42,850 nt of DNA. It comes from Rhodobacter sp. GTDB taxonomy: Bacteria; Pseudomonadota; Alphaproteobacteria; Rhodobacterales; Rhodobacteraceae. Made by a program: the position numbers and the translations under genes. Under the pieces are notes generated by a model that saw only the letters and a list, made by a program, of their open reading frames with translations, was not told the origin of the DNA and ran no database searches. Where the stretch lies: NCBI GenBank assembly GCA_013821825.1, contig PNJK01000027.1, positions 1 through 42,850 on the forward strand, in the 5' to 3' direction. Below are positions 24,652 through 34,541 of the stretch, one piece after another. Each line of letters opens with the position of its first letter. Positions within the stretch are counted from its first letter, which is position 1.

Positions 24652-24668
24652 ATGAACCCAGGATGAAC
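24652..24668. promoter_or_regulatory. Candidate response-regulator binding site (11-bp spaced repeats)
   Basis: ATGAAC occurs at 24652-24657 and again at 24663-24668, an 11-bp period that matches tandem half-sites of OmpR/PhoB-type regulators. It lies in the intergenic region shared by the PepSY-like gene and the divergent coiled-coil gene. Confidence 0.35.
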
Positions 24669-24814
24669 TACCGGTTCCTGCAGTGTTAAACCTGTCTGGT
24701 GTTTAGTGCCAGCGCAGAAGCGCGACTCCGCCTTGGACAGAGGCCTCGTTCGTCGCGGTCCAGATTAGCTTAACGGAACCAGGTTCCAAGATGTGCTTCG
24801 CACAGAGGTCTCAG

Positions 24815-25645
24815 ATGAAAACCAAGATCGCACAGATATTGACGGCCTGCTCGCTTTCGGTGGCCCTGATGGGATCGGTGGCGCTGGTCGCCATGATTTC
24901 ACTGCCTGACGTGGCCTTTGCCAACAACGGTAGCAATGGCGGCGGAAACGGTGGCGGCAACGGTGGCAACGGTGGCGGGAACAGCAATAAGTCCGAGTCG
25001 GCGAAATCGAACAACGGCAAGGCCGCGACCGAAGAGGGCACAGTCACGAAAACCAAGCAGACCAAGGCCAAGGTCAAGGACCTGGCCAGTGAACTGGGTG
25101 TCAGCGCGTCCGAACTCGGGGCGCTGAATGCGGCCCATGCATCCCCGAATGCCCTGATGAACGCGGCGCCGAACTCTCGCGTCGGGCGCATAGCGGCCTT
25201 CCGGGACGCTGTGCTTGAAGGCCTGGAGCTTGAAGCCCAGCTTGAAGAAAAGACCGCGCTGCTGGAAACGCTGACTGAGCCGGACCGTCCCATCTCCGAG
25301 ATTGAGGCCGACGTGACGGCAGCCGAGGCAGAGGTCAAGACCAAGGAAGAAGCAGTCGCCGAACTGGAAAAAGCACTTGAAGATGCTGGCGGCGCGGATG
25401 CGACGATTGAAGCCGACCTTGATGCTGCGCGGACGGCGCTGAGTGATGCCGAAGGTGTCGCGTCGGAACTGAACGAGGAACTGGACGACGCCATCGAGTA
25501 TGAGACCGTCAGCGCCGAGGTCGATGAGCTTACCCAGAAGGTTGAGGATCAGCCAGAGGTCGAGCGTTCCTTGCTGGAGGCCGCATCGAACAAGCCTGTG
25601 ACAGATGCTGTCGAAGCAGCTGTGAAGAAGCTCCTGGGTCTCTGA
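24815..25645 (+). CDS. Exported Gly/Asn-rich coiled-coil protein, uncharacterised
   Basis: A 276-residue protein. Signal peptide MKTKIAQILTACSLSVALMG to VAFA (cut near residue 35), then a Gly/Asn-rich stretch (NNGSNGGGNGGGNGGNGGG), a Lys/Ser-rich linker, a conserved-looking block LGALNAAHASPNALMNAAPN with SRVGRIAAFRDAVLEG at about 107-142, and a long Glu/Ala heptad-type coiled coil (EAEVKTKEEAVAELEKALED) to near the end. Similar secreted proteins occur in Rhodobacteraceae without known role. The ATG follows AGAGGTCTCAG. It is divergent from the PepSY/two-component genes and shares their Gly-Asn composition. A strong hairpin terminator follows. A role in envelope or biofilm structure is speculation. 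Confidence 0.8.
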   Translation: MKTKIAQILTACSLSVALMGSVALVAMISLPDVAFANNGSNGGGNGGGNGGNGGGNSNKSESAKSNNGKAATEEGTVTKTKQTKAKVKDLASELGVSASELGALNAAHASPNALMNAAPNSRVGRIAAFRDAVLEGLELEAQLEEKTALLETLTEPDRPISEIEADVTAAEAEVKTKEEAVAELEKALEDAGGADATIEADLDAARTALSDAEGVASELNEELDDAIEYETVSAEVDELTQKVEDQPEVERSLLEAASNKPVTDAVEAAVKKLLGL

Positions 25646-25659
25646 CGGCCATTCAGCGT

Positions 25660-25723
25660 GCGGCTGGCAGCGCTCTGGTGCCTTGGGCACCGAGGGGCAC
25701 CTGCCAGCCGCGCCATTCTCTTT
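25660..25723 (+). terminator. Terminator of the coiled-coil gene
   Basis: An 11-bp perfect stem (GCGGCTGGCAG 25660-25670 with CTGCCAGCCGC 25701-25711) encloses a smaller GGTGCC/GGCACC hairpin. The 3' side is followed by CATTCTCTTTC. It begins 15 bp after the stop codon. Confidence 0.75.
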
Positions 25724-26534
25724 CAGGCGCGGTGCCAGTTCCATCCCACCTTGGCATCTGTGTGCCAAGTTCGGGATGTACCGGACTGTTATGGTTGCCG
25801 CCGGGTGGTTTCTCCGTATCGCGCAAGGCCGGGTTTGGCCCGGTCCATTGAACTATGCGCCGTCGCCGGGAATCCTGCGACCCGTTGGCGTGGTCCGGCC
25901 AATTGCATTCACCGTAAAGCTTGATGCCCGTCATGTCGGGTGAACCGGATCATGGATCCGTCGACCAAGATCAGCAGCGTGCCACGTTTCTCTTGGTTGA
26001 TCATTGAGGCGGGGCCCGCTTGTCGAAAGGTTGAGTGTGCGTGAGGGGTTCACCAGACCGTCCATCCAAGAAAATGGGTTCCCAGCGTGAATGCCAGGAA
26101 CTCAACGCCCCGCAGGAAAGTGGGCAACTTGCCTCAAGTCAGGGTTTCCGCAATTGCCCGGTGTCGCAACGGTTGCGGCGAGAACGGTCTTGAAGGGATC
26201 TCCGACGGGTAAGAGCCGTGCGAGTTCTGTGGGTTGGATTGCAACCTAGGGTATTAATCGAATGTGAATGGCGGGTTTGGGGCTGGTTTAACTTACCTGT
26301 TGCAAGGTGAAGCTTGATGATTCGGAACGCGCCAGAAGATTGGCGGCTCCTACGCGAAAAAAGTGAAGTGCTCAGAGACCTGTCGATTCCGGCAAGCCGA
26401 ACGGGAAGTTGGCCGATTATCAGGTGAGGCAGAGTTGACCGGGCCTGGCAAGAAGTTGCACCCGTTCAGCCATATCAGCTTCGCGTTGGGTGATCGGATT
26501 ACTTTGTGGCGATCAGCATGATGGAACCCGCAAG
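25724..26534. other. Long gene-free region
   Basis: About 810 bp with no convincing gene. Short frames of under 100 codons are present, without ribosome sites or family motifs. On the minus strand, around 25930-25985, a short piece (GTLLILVDGSMIRFT) has protein-like character and could be a relic of a transposase or other gene, but I cannot assign it. The base composition is less GC-rich than in the flanks, notably near 26230-26400. Confidence 0.45.
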
Positions 26535-27152
26535 ATGAAGATCAATCGCCCGGAGGCCAAGCCAGACCAAGCGCTCTCTGGCTTCGTGTCACAGGAACGT
26601 GGTGCGTTGACTGCTTTCGCTTTGTTCGGTTTGGCGACGTGCTGCATGGCTGCCGGTCTTGCCGTGGACGTGACCAACCTCTATCGCCAGAAAGAGAATC
26701 TTACCCTTGCGGCTGACGCAGCGGCGCAGGCGGGAATAGTCGCCCTCCTGCAGAAGAAGGCGACTTTGGAAATTCAGGCTGCCGCAATTGCTGCGGCGGA
26801 AAAGAACGCCCCCGAGATCCTGGTCGGCAAGGTCACCAGTGGAGTGAGTGACGTTCAACTGGTCCGCTTCGACCCCAAGACACGTACACTTGTTTCCGGC
26901 GCGCCAAACGCTGTGCAGGTCACCCTGCATCGCGATAACAGTGTTCGAAACCCGGTCGGAACCGGGTTGCTTCGCTTTGCCGGTTTCGAGATCTTTGAGG
27001 TCAGTGCGGAAAGCGTCGCTTACTTCGCTCAACCCGGTGACTGCACATCGTCTGACGGACTCCCTGCCAAGGGCGAGGTCACGCTGCCCGCGGACAACAG
27101 GGTCGGCGCGGATTACTGCGTTCAAAGTCAGACCGATTTCTGGATGCCGTAG
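26535..27152 (+). CDS. TadG-like pilus-assembly protein, apparently truncated
   Basis: A 205-residue protein with an N-terminal membrane helix (FALFGLATCCMAAGLAVDVTN, about 29-49) followed by LYRQKENLTLAADAAAQAG, the signature of TadG/TadE-like (Flp pilus) proteins whose helix anchors a periplasmic domain. The domain goes on through PNAVQVTLHRDNSVRNP and FEVSAESVAYFAQPGDC and stops at VGADYCVQSQTDFWMP. Related proteins normally continue well beyond this point, so this looks shortened by an early stop or deletion. The ATG at 26535 is chosen because it gives the family-like N-terminus; the ribosome site is weak. No tad cluster is nearby, so it may be an orphan or decaying. Confidence 0.65.
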   Translation: MKINRPEAKPDQALSGFVSQERGALTAFALFGLATCCMAAGLAVDVTNLYRQKENLTLAADAAAQAGIVALLQKKATLEIQAAAIAAAEKNAPEILVGKVTSGVSDVQLVRFDPKTRTLVSGAPNAVQVTLHRDNSVRNPVGTGLLRFAGFEIFEVSAESVAYFAQPGDCTSSDGLPAKGEVTLPADNRVGADYCVQSQTDFWMP

Positions 27153-27607
27153 AGGCACCTCCGTTAACCCGGCTCCGGGCTTTCGCCGCCAAGTTCAGGT
27201 CTTCAGTTCCGGCATCTGTCGGATCAGATCAAGGCTGAATCGATCTGGACCTGATGTCCGTATCGAGCAGATGCATAGGTGCAGATTCAAGACGCCTGGC
27301 GTCCTCGGCCTTTGCACTGCCGGACAGATGAACAGGGCCTGGCCCGTCTCGTGTCGCGCCGTGGCAGGTCACGCGTAACCGGCCTGCACTGCCGGTAGGT
27401 CGAGGTGCCGCGCCTGCATGCAAGGAATTGCCGTGCCAGCCACGCCGATACTACCGCCTCGATCGGCTGGAACCGCGTGATGGTCAGCCGCACGATCGGC
27501 GGTCTGGCGATGGCGAGCGCGACAGGAATCCAGCGGCAAAGGAACGCGCTTCTGGAGCCGACGGCTCTGCCGGGCGACATCCAGACCGAACCCGTGATCG
27601 CCCCTTC
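27153..27607. other. Intergenic region with no assignable gene
   Basis: About 455 bp between the TadG-like gene and the glpR stop. Minus-strand frames around 27287-27580 contain a hydrophobic stretch (RWIPVALAIARPPIVRLTI) that could be a relic, but with no recognisable family, no start with a ribosome site and several competing frames. No remainder of the truncated TadG-like gene could be found here. Confidence 0.4.
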
Positions 27608-28414
27608 CTACCCCGCCACCTGCACGCCCGTCCCCCATGCTTCGCACTTTCGAGCGAGGTCCTGAGGTAGCGGAAGGTCGGTGAACAGCGTGGTGATCTC
27701 GGATAGCGAGGCAAGGCGGGCAGGGGCCGAACGGTCGAGTTTCGAATGGTCGCAGACAAGATAGACCTTGCGCGACTGCTGGACGATTGCCTTTGACACG
27801 CGGACTTCGGCAAGATCGAAGTCCAGCAGGTCGCCGTCCCGGTCCAGAGCCGACACACCGATCACAGCGTAATCAACTTTGAACTGCTCGAAGAACTGGG
27901 TCGTCAGTTCGCCTACCAGACCGCCATCGGTGCGCCGAAGTGCGCCACCGGCCACCACAATCTCGCAACCCGGATTGGCGACCAGGATGTTGGCCACGTT
28001 CATGTTGTTGGTAATCACCGTGATGTTGCGATGCGCCAGCAGTTCCCGGGCGACGGCTTCGGTCGTGGTGCCAAGGTTCAGGATGAGGCTGCAATTGTCC
28101 GGGATCGACGCGGCGCAGGCCTTGGCGATGGCGGCCTTGGCGGCCTCGTTCATCCGGCGCCGGGCCTCGTAGCCGATGTTTGCCACGCCGGTGCGCAGAA
28201 CTGCGCCACCGTGCACCCGATCCAGATGGCCTGCATCCGCAAGGTCCGACAGGTCGCGCCGGATCGTCTGGAGGGTCACTTCAAACCGCTGGGCCAGATC
28301 GTCGACCACCACGCGGCCTTCTGCGCGGGCCAGTTCCAGGATCTCGGTCTGTCGGAAGTTGAGGGCCAATGCGTTTCCTTTCGCTTCGCTAGGCGCGTTT
28401 CGCCTTTCTGCCAT
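27608..28414 (-). CDS. glpR: DeoR/GlpR-family repressor of the glycerol locus
   Basis: A 268-residue DeoR-type regulator: N-terminal HTH (ALNFRQTEILELARAEGRV; DDLAQRFEVTLQTIRRDLSD at about 38-57; HLDRVHGGAV) and a C-terminal sugar-phosphate-sensing domain (NLGTTTEAVARELL; TNNMNVANIL; GLVGELTTQFFEQFKVD). It is divergent from glpD with about 195 bp between, where TTCGTTT/AAACGAA repeats lie. In the related Rhizobium locus the gene order glpR-glpDSTPQUV is the same, supporting control by glycerol 3-phosphate. Confidence 0.93.
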   Translation of the reverse strand: MAERRNAPSEAKGNALALNFRQTEILELARAEGRVVVDDLAQRFEVTLQTIRRDLSDLADAGHLDRVHGGAVLRTGVANIGYEARRRMNEAAKAAIAKACAASIPDNCSLILNLGTTTEAVARELLAHRNITVITNNMNVANILVANPGCEIVVAGGALRRTDGGLVGELTTQFFEQFKVDYAVIGVSALDRDGDLLDFDLAEVRVSKAIVQQSRKVYLVCDHSKLDRSAPARLASLSEITTLFTDLPLPQDLARKCEAWGTGVQVAG

Positions 28415-28496
28415 GCCATAATGCGGCTGTCAGCGGTTTTTTGCGCTTTCGATACGGCGCGATGATTTGCGATTGCAGAAAATTATGCCGCAGATG

Positions 28497-28556
28497 CAAA
28501 ATCGAACCCGCGCTTATGTTCGTTTTGCCAAAAAACGCGGACAAACGAAAAAAATC
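28497..28556. promoter_or_regulatory. Candidate GlpR operator region
   Basis: Between glpR and glpD lie TTCGTTT (28519-28525) and its inverted copy AAACGAA (28543-28549), with a further ATCGAAC at 28501-28507. GlpR/DeoR-family operators are built from TTCG/CGAA-rich half-sites of this sort. The region is AT-rich compared with its surroundings, as expected for a shared promoter. Confidence 0.55.
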
Positions 28557-28608
28557 GTTGACGGAGCTGCGCCAGTGGCACAAAGTATTTTCCGGGGGAG
28601 GAACCTAG

Positions 28609-30201
28609 GTGACAGACGCACGGACAGAGGTCGCCAGCGACCTTTTCATTATCGGCGGCGGGATAAATGGCTGCGGCATTGCTCGCGACGCCACCGGGCG
28701 CGGGCTGTCTGTCACGCTGGCCGAACAGGGCGATCTGGCCCAAGGCACTTCCTCGGCGTCGACCAAGCTGTTCCATGGCGGGCTGCGTTATCTGGAATAT
28801 TTCGAGTTCCGCCTTGTCCGCGAAGCGCTGGAAGAGCGCGAGACGCTGCTTGTCGCCATGCCGCATATCAGTTGGCCGATGCGCTTTGTGCTGCCGCTGT
28901 CGCCTGACATGCGCTTTGAAAGCGATACCCCGACTTCGCGCCTCTTGCGCTGGGTAATGCCCTGGGCGCGCGGGCGGCGTCCGGACTGGCTGATCCGGCT
29001 GGGGCTTCTGATGTATGACACGATGGGCGGCCGCAAGATCCTTCCCGCAACCCGCAGCCTCGACCTGACGCGCGACCCGGCGGGAAAACCGCTGAAGCCG
29101 GGCTTTCGCAAGGCCTTTGAATATTCGGACTGCTGGGTCGAGGATTCGCGGCTGGTGGTGCTGAACGCCCGCGATGCGGCAGGCCGTGGCGCGCGCATCC
29201 TGACCCGGACACGCGTTACCAGTGCCGAGCGTCAGGGCGACCTCTGGCGGATCACCACGGAGGGACCGCACGGGACCGGGCATCACCACGCAAGGGCATT
29301 GGTGAATGCAGGCGGTCCTTGGGTCGAGGATGTGATCCGCAATGTGGCGGGGATCAATTCAACTGAAGGCGTGCGTCTTGTGCGCGGCAGCCACATCGTC
29401 ACGCGGAAGCTTTTCGACCACGGCCGCTGCTATTTCTTTCAGGGGAGTGACGGGAGGATCATCTTCGCCATTCCCTACGAGCAGGACTTCACCCTGATCG
29501 GCACCACGGACAAGGACCACAAGGGCTCTCCGAAAGACGTGGAATGTACCGAAGACGAGCGGGATTACCTGCTGGCCTTCGTCAGCCAGTATTTCGCAAG
29601 CCCGGTCACGAAGGATGATGTCGTCTGGACCTATTCCGGCGTGCGCCCGCTTTACAACGATGGTGCGAAATCGGCCACGGCTGCGACGCGGGATTATGTC
29701 CTCAGTCTGGATACCTCGGGCGCGCCTCTGCTGAACGTCTTTGGTGGCAAGATCACCACCTATCGCCGATTGGCCGAATCCGCTCTGGCGAAGCTTGCGC
29801 CGTTCTTCCCGGCCGCAAAGCCGGCCTGGACGGCCCGTGTTGCCCTCCCCGGCGGTGATTTCCCGCAGGATGGCGTGGCCGCGCTGACCACGAAGCTTGC
29901 CGGGCAATACCCGTTCCTGACCCCCTATTGGGCCGGCCGGATGATCCGCGCCTATGGGACCGAGGCCTTCGCAATTCTTGGCAATGCGGGCTCGCCCGAT
30001 GCGTTGGGCCAAGACTTCGGCGCCACGCTGACCGAGGCCGAGGTGCGCTGGCTGATGACGAAAGAATACGCAACGACCGCAGCGGATGTGGTCTGGCGAC
30101 GGTCGAAACTGGGCCTGCGCATGACGGGTGACCAGATCACGGCGCTGGATCGCTTCATGGCGGAAGCTGCGTCCCGGGCGATCAGCCCGGCGGCGGAATA
30201 G
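28609..30201 (+). CDS. glpD: Aerobic glycerol-3-phosphate dehydrogenase
   Basis: Oxidises glycerol 3-phosphate to dihydroxyacetone phosphate and passes electrons to quinone at the inner membrane. The 530-residue protein has the FAD-binding LFIIGGGINGCGIARDATGR near 11-30, GTSSASTKLFHGGLRYLE (about 46-63), VVWTYSGVRPLYNDG and the family C-terminal helical domain. The start is a GTG at 28609 preceded by GGGGGAGGAACCTAG. First gene of the glpDSTPQUV operon; glpS follows after 9 bp. Confidence 0.96.
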   Translation: MTDARTEVASDLFIIGGGINGCGIARDATGRGLSVTLAEQGDLAQGTSSASTKLFHGGLRYLEYFEFRLVREALEERETLLVAMPHISWPMRFVLPLSPDMRFESDTPTSRLLRWVMPWARGRRPDWLIRLGLLMYDTMGGRKILPATRSLDLTRDPAGKPLKPGFRKAFEYSDCWVEDSRLVVLNARDAAGRGARILTRTRVTSAERQGDLWRITTEGPHGTGHHHARALVNAGGPWVEDVIRNVAGINSTEGVRLVRGSHIVTRKLFDHGRCYFFQGSDGRIIFAIPYEQDFTLIGTTDKDHKGSPKDVECTEDERDYLLAFVSQYFASPVTKDDVVWTYSGVRPLYNDGAKSATAATRDYVLSLDTSGAPLLNVFGGKITTYRRLAESALAKLAPFFPAAKPAWTARVALPGGDFPQDGVAALTTKLAGQYPFLTPYWAGRMIRAYGTEAFAILGNAGSPDALGQDFGATLTEAEVRWLMTKEYATTAADVVWRRSKLGLRMTGDQITALDRFMAEAASRAISPAAE

Positions 30202-30210
30202 GGGGGCGGC

Positions 30211-31299
30211 ATGGCGCTGGAGTTGCAAGGGGTCACACGGTCGGTCGCCGGAAGGGTGCATATCCACCCCACCGACCTGACGCTGGAAAGCGGCACGATG
30301 AACGTGTTGCTTGGCCCGACTTTGTCCGGCAAGACCAGCCTGATGCGCCTGATGGCTGGGCTTGATCAGCCAAGCGCCGGCCGCATCCGCTGGAAAGGCC
30401 AGGACGTGACGGGCCAGCGCGTGCAGGACCGCCGCGTTGCCATGGTCTATCAGCAGTTCATCAACTACCCGGCGATGACAGTTTACGACAACATCGCCTC
30501 ACCCCTGCGCATGATGGGAAAATCAGCGGCCGAAATTGACCGCGCCATCCGCGACACCGCCGAGATGCTGCGACTGACGCCGATGCTGTCGCGCAAGCCG
30601 CTGGAATTGTCGGGTGGCCAGCAGCAGCGCTGCGCGCTGGCCCGGGCGCTGGTCAAAGGCGCGGGGCTGGTCCTTCTGGACGAGCCGCTGGCGAACCTTG
30701 ACTACAAACTGCGTGAAGAGCTGCGCATCGAAATCCCCCGGATCTTCGAAGCCTCCGGCGCAATCTTCGTCTATGCCACGACCGAGCCGGAAGAGGCCCT
30801 GCTTCTGGGCGGCAACACCGCCACGCTATGGGAAGGCCGTGTCACCCAGTTCGGGCCCACGCCTTCGGTCTACCGCCTTCCCGCCGACGCGCAGACCGCC
30901 CGCGTCTTCTCGGATCCGCCGATGAACTTTGTCAGCTGCCGGAAAGAGGCGGCCCGACTGACCTTCGCGGACGAGGCCCACGCCCCGGCCGAAGGTGGTG
31001 CCGTGAACCTGCCCGATGGCCTTTACCTTGCCGGTTTTCGCGCCAACCACGTCACGTTGAACCGCCATTCGGGTGACGCTGTGCAGTTTTTCTGCACCGT
31101 CGGCGCGACCGAGATCACCGGGTCGGAAACCTTCGTCCATCTGAACCACGGGGCAGACCGCTGGGTCGGACTGGTCCATGGGGTTCATCCGCTGGCTGCA
31201 GGTGCGCAGTTGTCGATCTACGTCGATCCGGCGCATGTCTATCTCTTTGACGCCGCGGGCCGCCTTGCCGCCCCCGCGCCCTATGCAATGGCGGCCTGA
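30211..31299 (+). CDS. glpS: Glycerol ABC importer, ATP-binding subunit GlpS
   Basis: A 362-residue MalK-type ATPase: Walker A GPTLSGKT (35-42), Q-loop YQQF (Q81/Q82), canonical signature LSGGQQQR (133-140), Walker B LVLLDEP (153-159), and a C-terminal TOBE-like domain. The position of the switch histidine (normally YVTHD) reads YATTE, so T191 replaces His. Its partner GlpT has the opposite defect. Powers import of glycerol. It ends directly at the glpT start (TGA then ATG). Confidence 0.93.
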   Translation: MALELQGVTRSVAGRVHIHPTDLTLESGTMNVLLGPTLSGKTSLMRLMAGLDQPSAGRIRWKGQDVTGQRVQDRRVAMVYQQFINYPAMTVYDNIASPLRMMGKSAAEIDRAIRDTAEMLRLTPMLSRKPLELSGGQQQRCALARALVKGAGLVLLDEPLANLDYKLREELRIEIPRIFEASGAIFVYATTEPEEALLLGGNTATLWEGRVTQFGPTPSVYRLPADAQTARVFSDPPMNFVSCRKEAARLTFADEAHAPAEGGAVNLPDGLYLAGFRANHVTLNRHSGDAVQFFCTVGATEITGSETFVHLNHGADRWVGLVHGVHPLAAGAQLSIYVDPAHVYLFDAAGRLAAPAPYAMAA

Positions 31300-32373
31300 A
31301 TGTCCCGGATCACCCTTTCCAAACTTGCACATAGCTACCTGCCCAACCCAAAGGGCGAAGACGACTTCGCGCTGAAGGAGATGGATCACGTCTGGCAGGA
31401 CGGCGGGGCATATGCGCTGCTCGGCGCGTCGGGCTGCGGCAAGACCACGCTCTTGAACATCATTTCGGGCCTGGTGCGCCCAAGCCAGGGCCGGGTGCTG
31501 TTCGGCGATCAGGACGTGACCGATGCGGCCACGACCGAACGCAATATTGCCCAGGTCTTCCAGTTCCCTGTCGTCTACGACACCATGACCGTGCGCCAGA
31601 ACCTTGCCTTTCCGTTGCGCAACCGGGGCATGGATGCGGGCTATATCGCCCGCCGCATCGACCAGATTGCCGCCATGATCGGCATGGAGGCGATGCTGGA
31701 CCGCAAGGCCCTCGGGCTTACGGCGGATGCCAAGCAGAAGATCAGCCTTGGCCGCGGCATGGTGCGCGAGGATGTGAATGCCATCCTGTTCGACGAGCCG
31801 CTGACGGTGATCGACCCCCACATGAAATGGGAGTTGCGCACCCAGCTGAAATCGCTGCACCGCGAATTTGGCCATACGATGATCTACGTCACGCACGATC
31901 AGACCGAGGCGCTGACCTTCGCCGACAAGGTCGTCGTCATGTATGACGGTCGTGTCGTGCAGATGGGCACGCCGGAAGAGTTGTTCGAGACCCCCGCACA
32001 TACCTTTGTCGGCTATTTTATCGGCTCGCCGGGGATGAACCTTCTGGATGCCGAAGTCATGGGAGCCGAGGCGCGCCTGCAAGGCGCCACGGTGCCCCTG
32101 GGTGCGGCCTATGGGCCAACAACGGGCCGCACCCAGATCGGCATTCGCCCGGAATACGTGACGCTGTCGGACGAGGGTCTGCCGGTCACGGTCAGGCGGG
32201 TCGAGGATGTCGGCCGCCACCGCATTGTCCGCGCCGAGCTTGGCGGCCAACCGCTGAACGCGATCCTTCCCGAGGGCAAGACGCTTCCTGCCGATGGGAC
32301 TCGCGTCAGTTTTGCGTCGGGCAAGGTCAACGTCTACGCGAATGACTGGCGCGTCGCGCCTAAGGGGGCCTGA
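31300..32373 (+). CDS. glpT: Glycerol ABC importer, ATP-binding subunit GlpT
   Basis: A 357-residue MalK-type ATPase: Walker A GASGCGKT (42-49), Q-loop Q88 (VFQFPVVYDTMTV), Walker B ILFDEP (162-167), switch His H199 in IYVTHDQTEAL, and C-terminal TOBE domain. The signature that should read LSGGQ is LTADAKQKISLGRGM (140-154), so this subunit cannot supply a normal signature. Not the glycerol-3-phosphate antiporter that shares the name in E. coli. Confidence 0.93.
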   Translation: MSRITLSKLAHSYLPNPKGEDDFALKEMDHVWQDGGAYALLGASGCGKTTLLNIISGLVRPSQGRVLFGDQDVTDAATTERNIAQVFQFPVVYDTMTVRQNLAFPLRNRGMDAGYIARRIDQIAAMIGMEAMLDRKALGLTADAKQKISLGRGMVREDVNAILFDEPLTVIDPHMKWELRTQLKSLHREFGHTMIYVTHDQTEALTFADKVVVMYDGRVVQMGTPEELFETPAHTFVGYFIGSPGMNLLDAEVMGAEARLQGATVPLGAAYGPTTGRTQIGIRPEYVTLSDEGLPVTVRRVEDVGRHRIVRAELGGQPLNAILPEGKTLPADGTRVSFASGKVNVYANDWRVAPKGA

Positions 32374-32376
32374 ACC

Positions 32377-34051
<1,675 letters not shown>

Positions 34052-34052
<1 letters not shown>

Positions 34053-34453
34053 TGACCGCCTCACGCTGGACCAGCATCTACCTTGTCATTGCCGCCGTGA
34101 TGGCTGCGATCCTTGGCGTTCTTGTCTGGGCGGTGCCCGTCGAGGACGGCGTCAAGGACTGGACCGGCCAGTTGATCCCCGGCGGCTGGATGGCGTGGAC
34201 CTTTCCGGTGGCGCTGTTCTTCTTCACCATCGCCAGCCTCCTGATCACCTTCACCCTGCTGGCGATCCGCTTTCCCGAAACCCCGCGTGTCGGCATCCTT
34301 CGGATCGAGACGACACGGGGCGACCGGCTGTTCATTTCGCTTTTGGGCTCGGCCTTCATCAACCTTGGCTGGCTCTTCTTCTTCGGCGCCCCCCTTTGGG
34401 GCGCGCTGATCCTTTGCCTGGTCTACGTCGCAGCAGTGTTCCGCTGGGTCTGA
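34052..34453 (+). CDS. glpU: DUF2160 small membrane protein of the glycerol importer
   Basis: A 133-residue protein with about four hydrophobic segments (SIYLVIAAVMAAILGVLVWA; AWTFPVALFFFTIASLLITF; two near the C-terminus, including FINLGWLFFFGAPLWGALIL). DUF2160 proteins occur within glycerol ABC operons, where the gene is called glpU; its role is not established. The ATG overlaps the glpQ stop by one base. It may help assembly or act as an accessory subunit. Confidence 0.88.
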
Positions 34454-34541
34454 TCAGGAAAACCGCTTCCGGGCGGGGTGCGAGCACCGCCCGAAGGCAC
34501 TTTGAAGGCCAATAAGCGTCTCACATTCTGGGAGGAATCAC

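Noticed and set aside
25930-25985. Possible transposase relic on the minus strand (GTLLILVDGSMIRFT)
   Set aside because: Too short, and no match I can name; reported only as part of the gene-free region.
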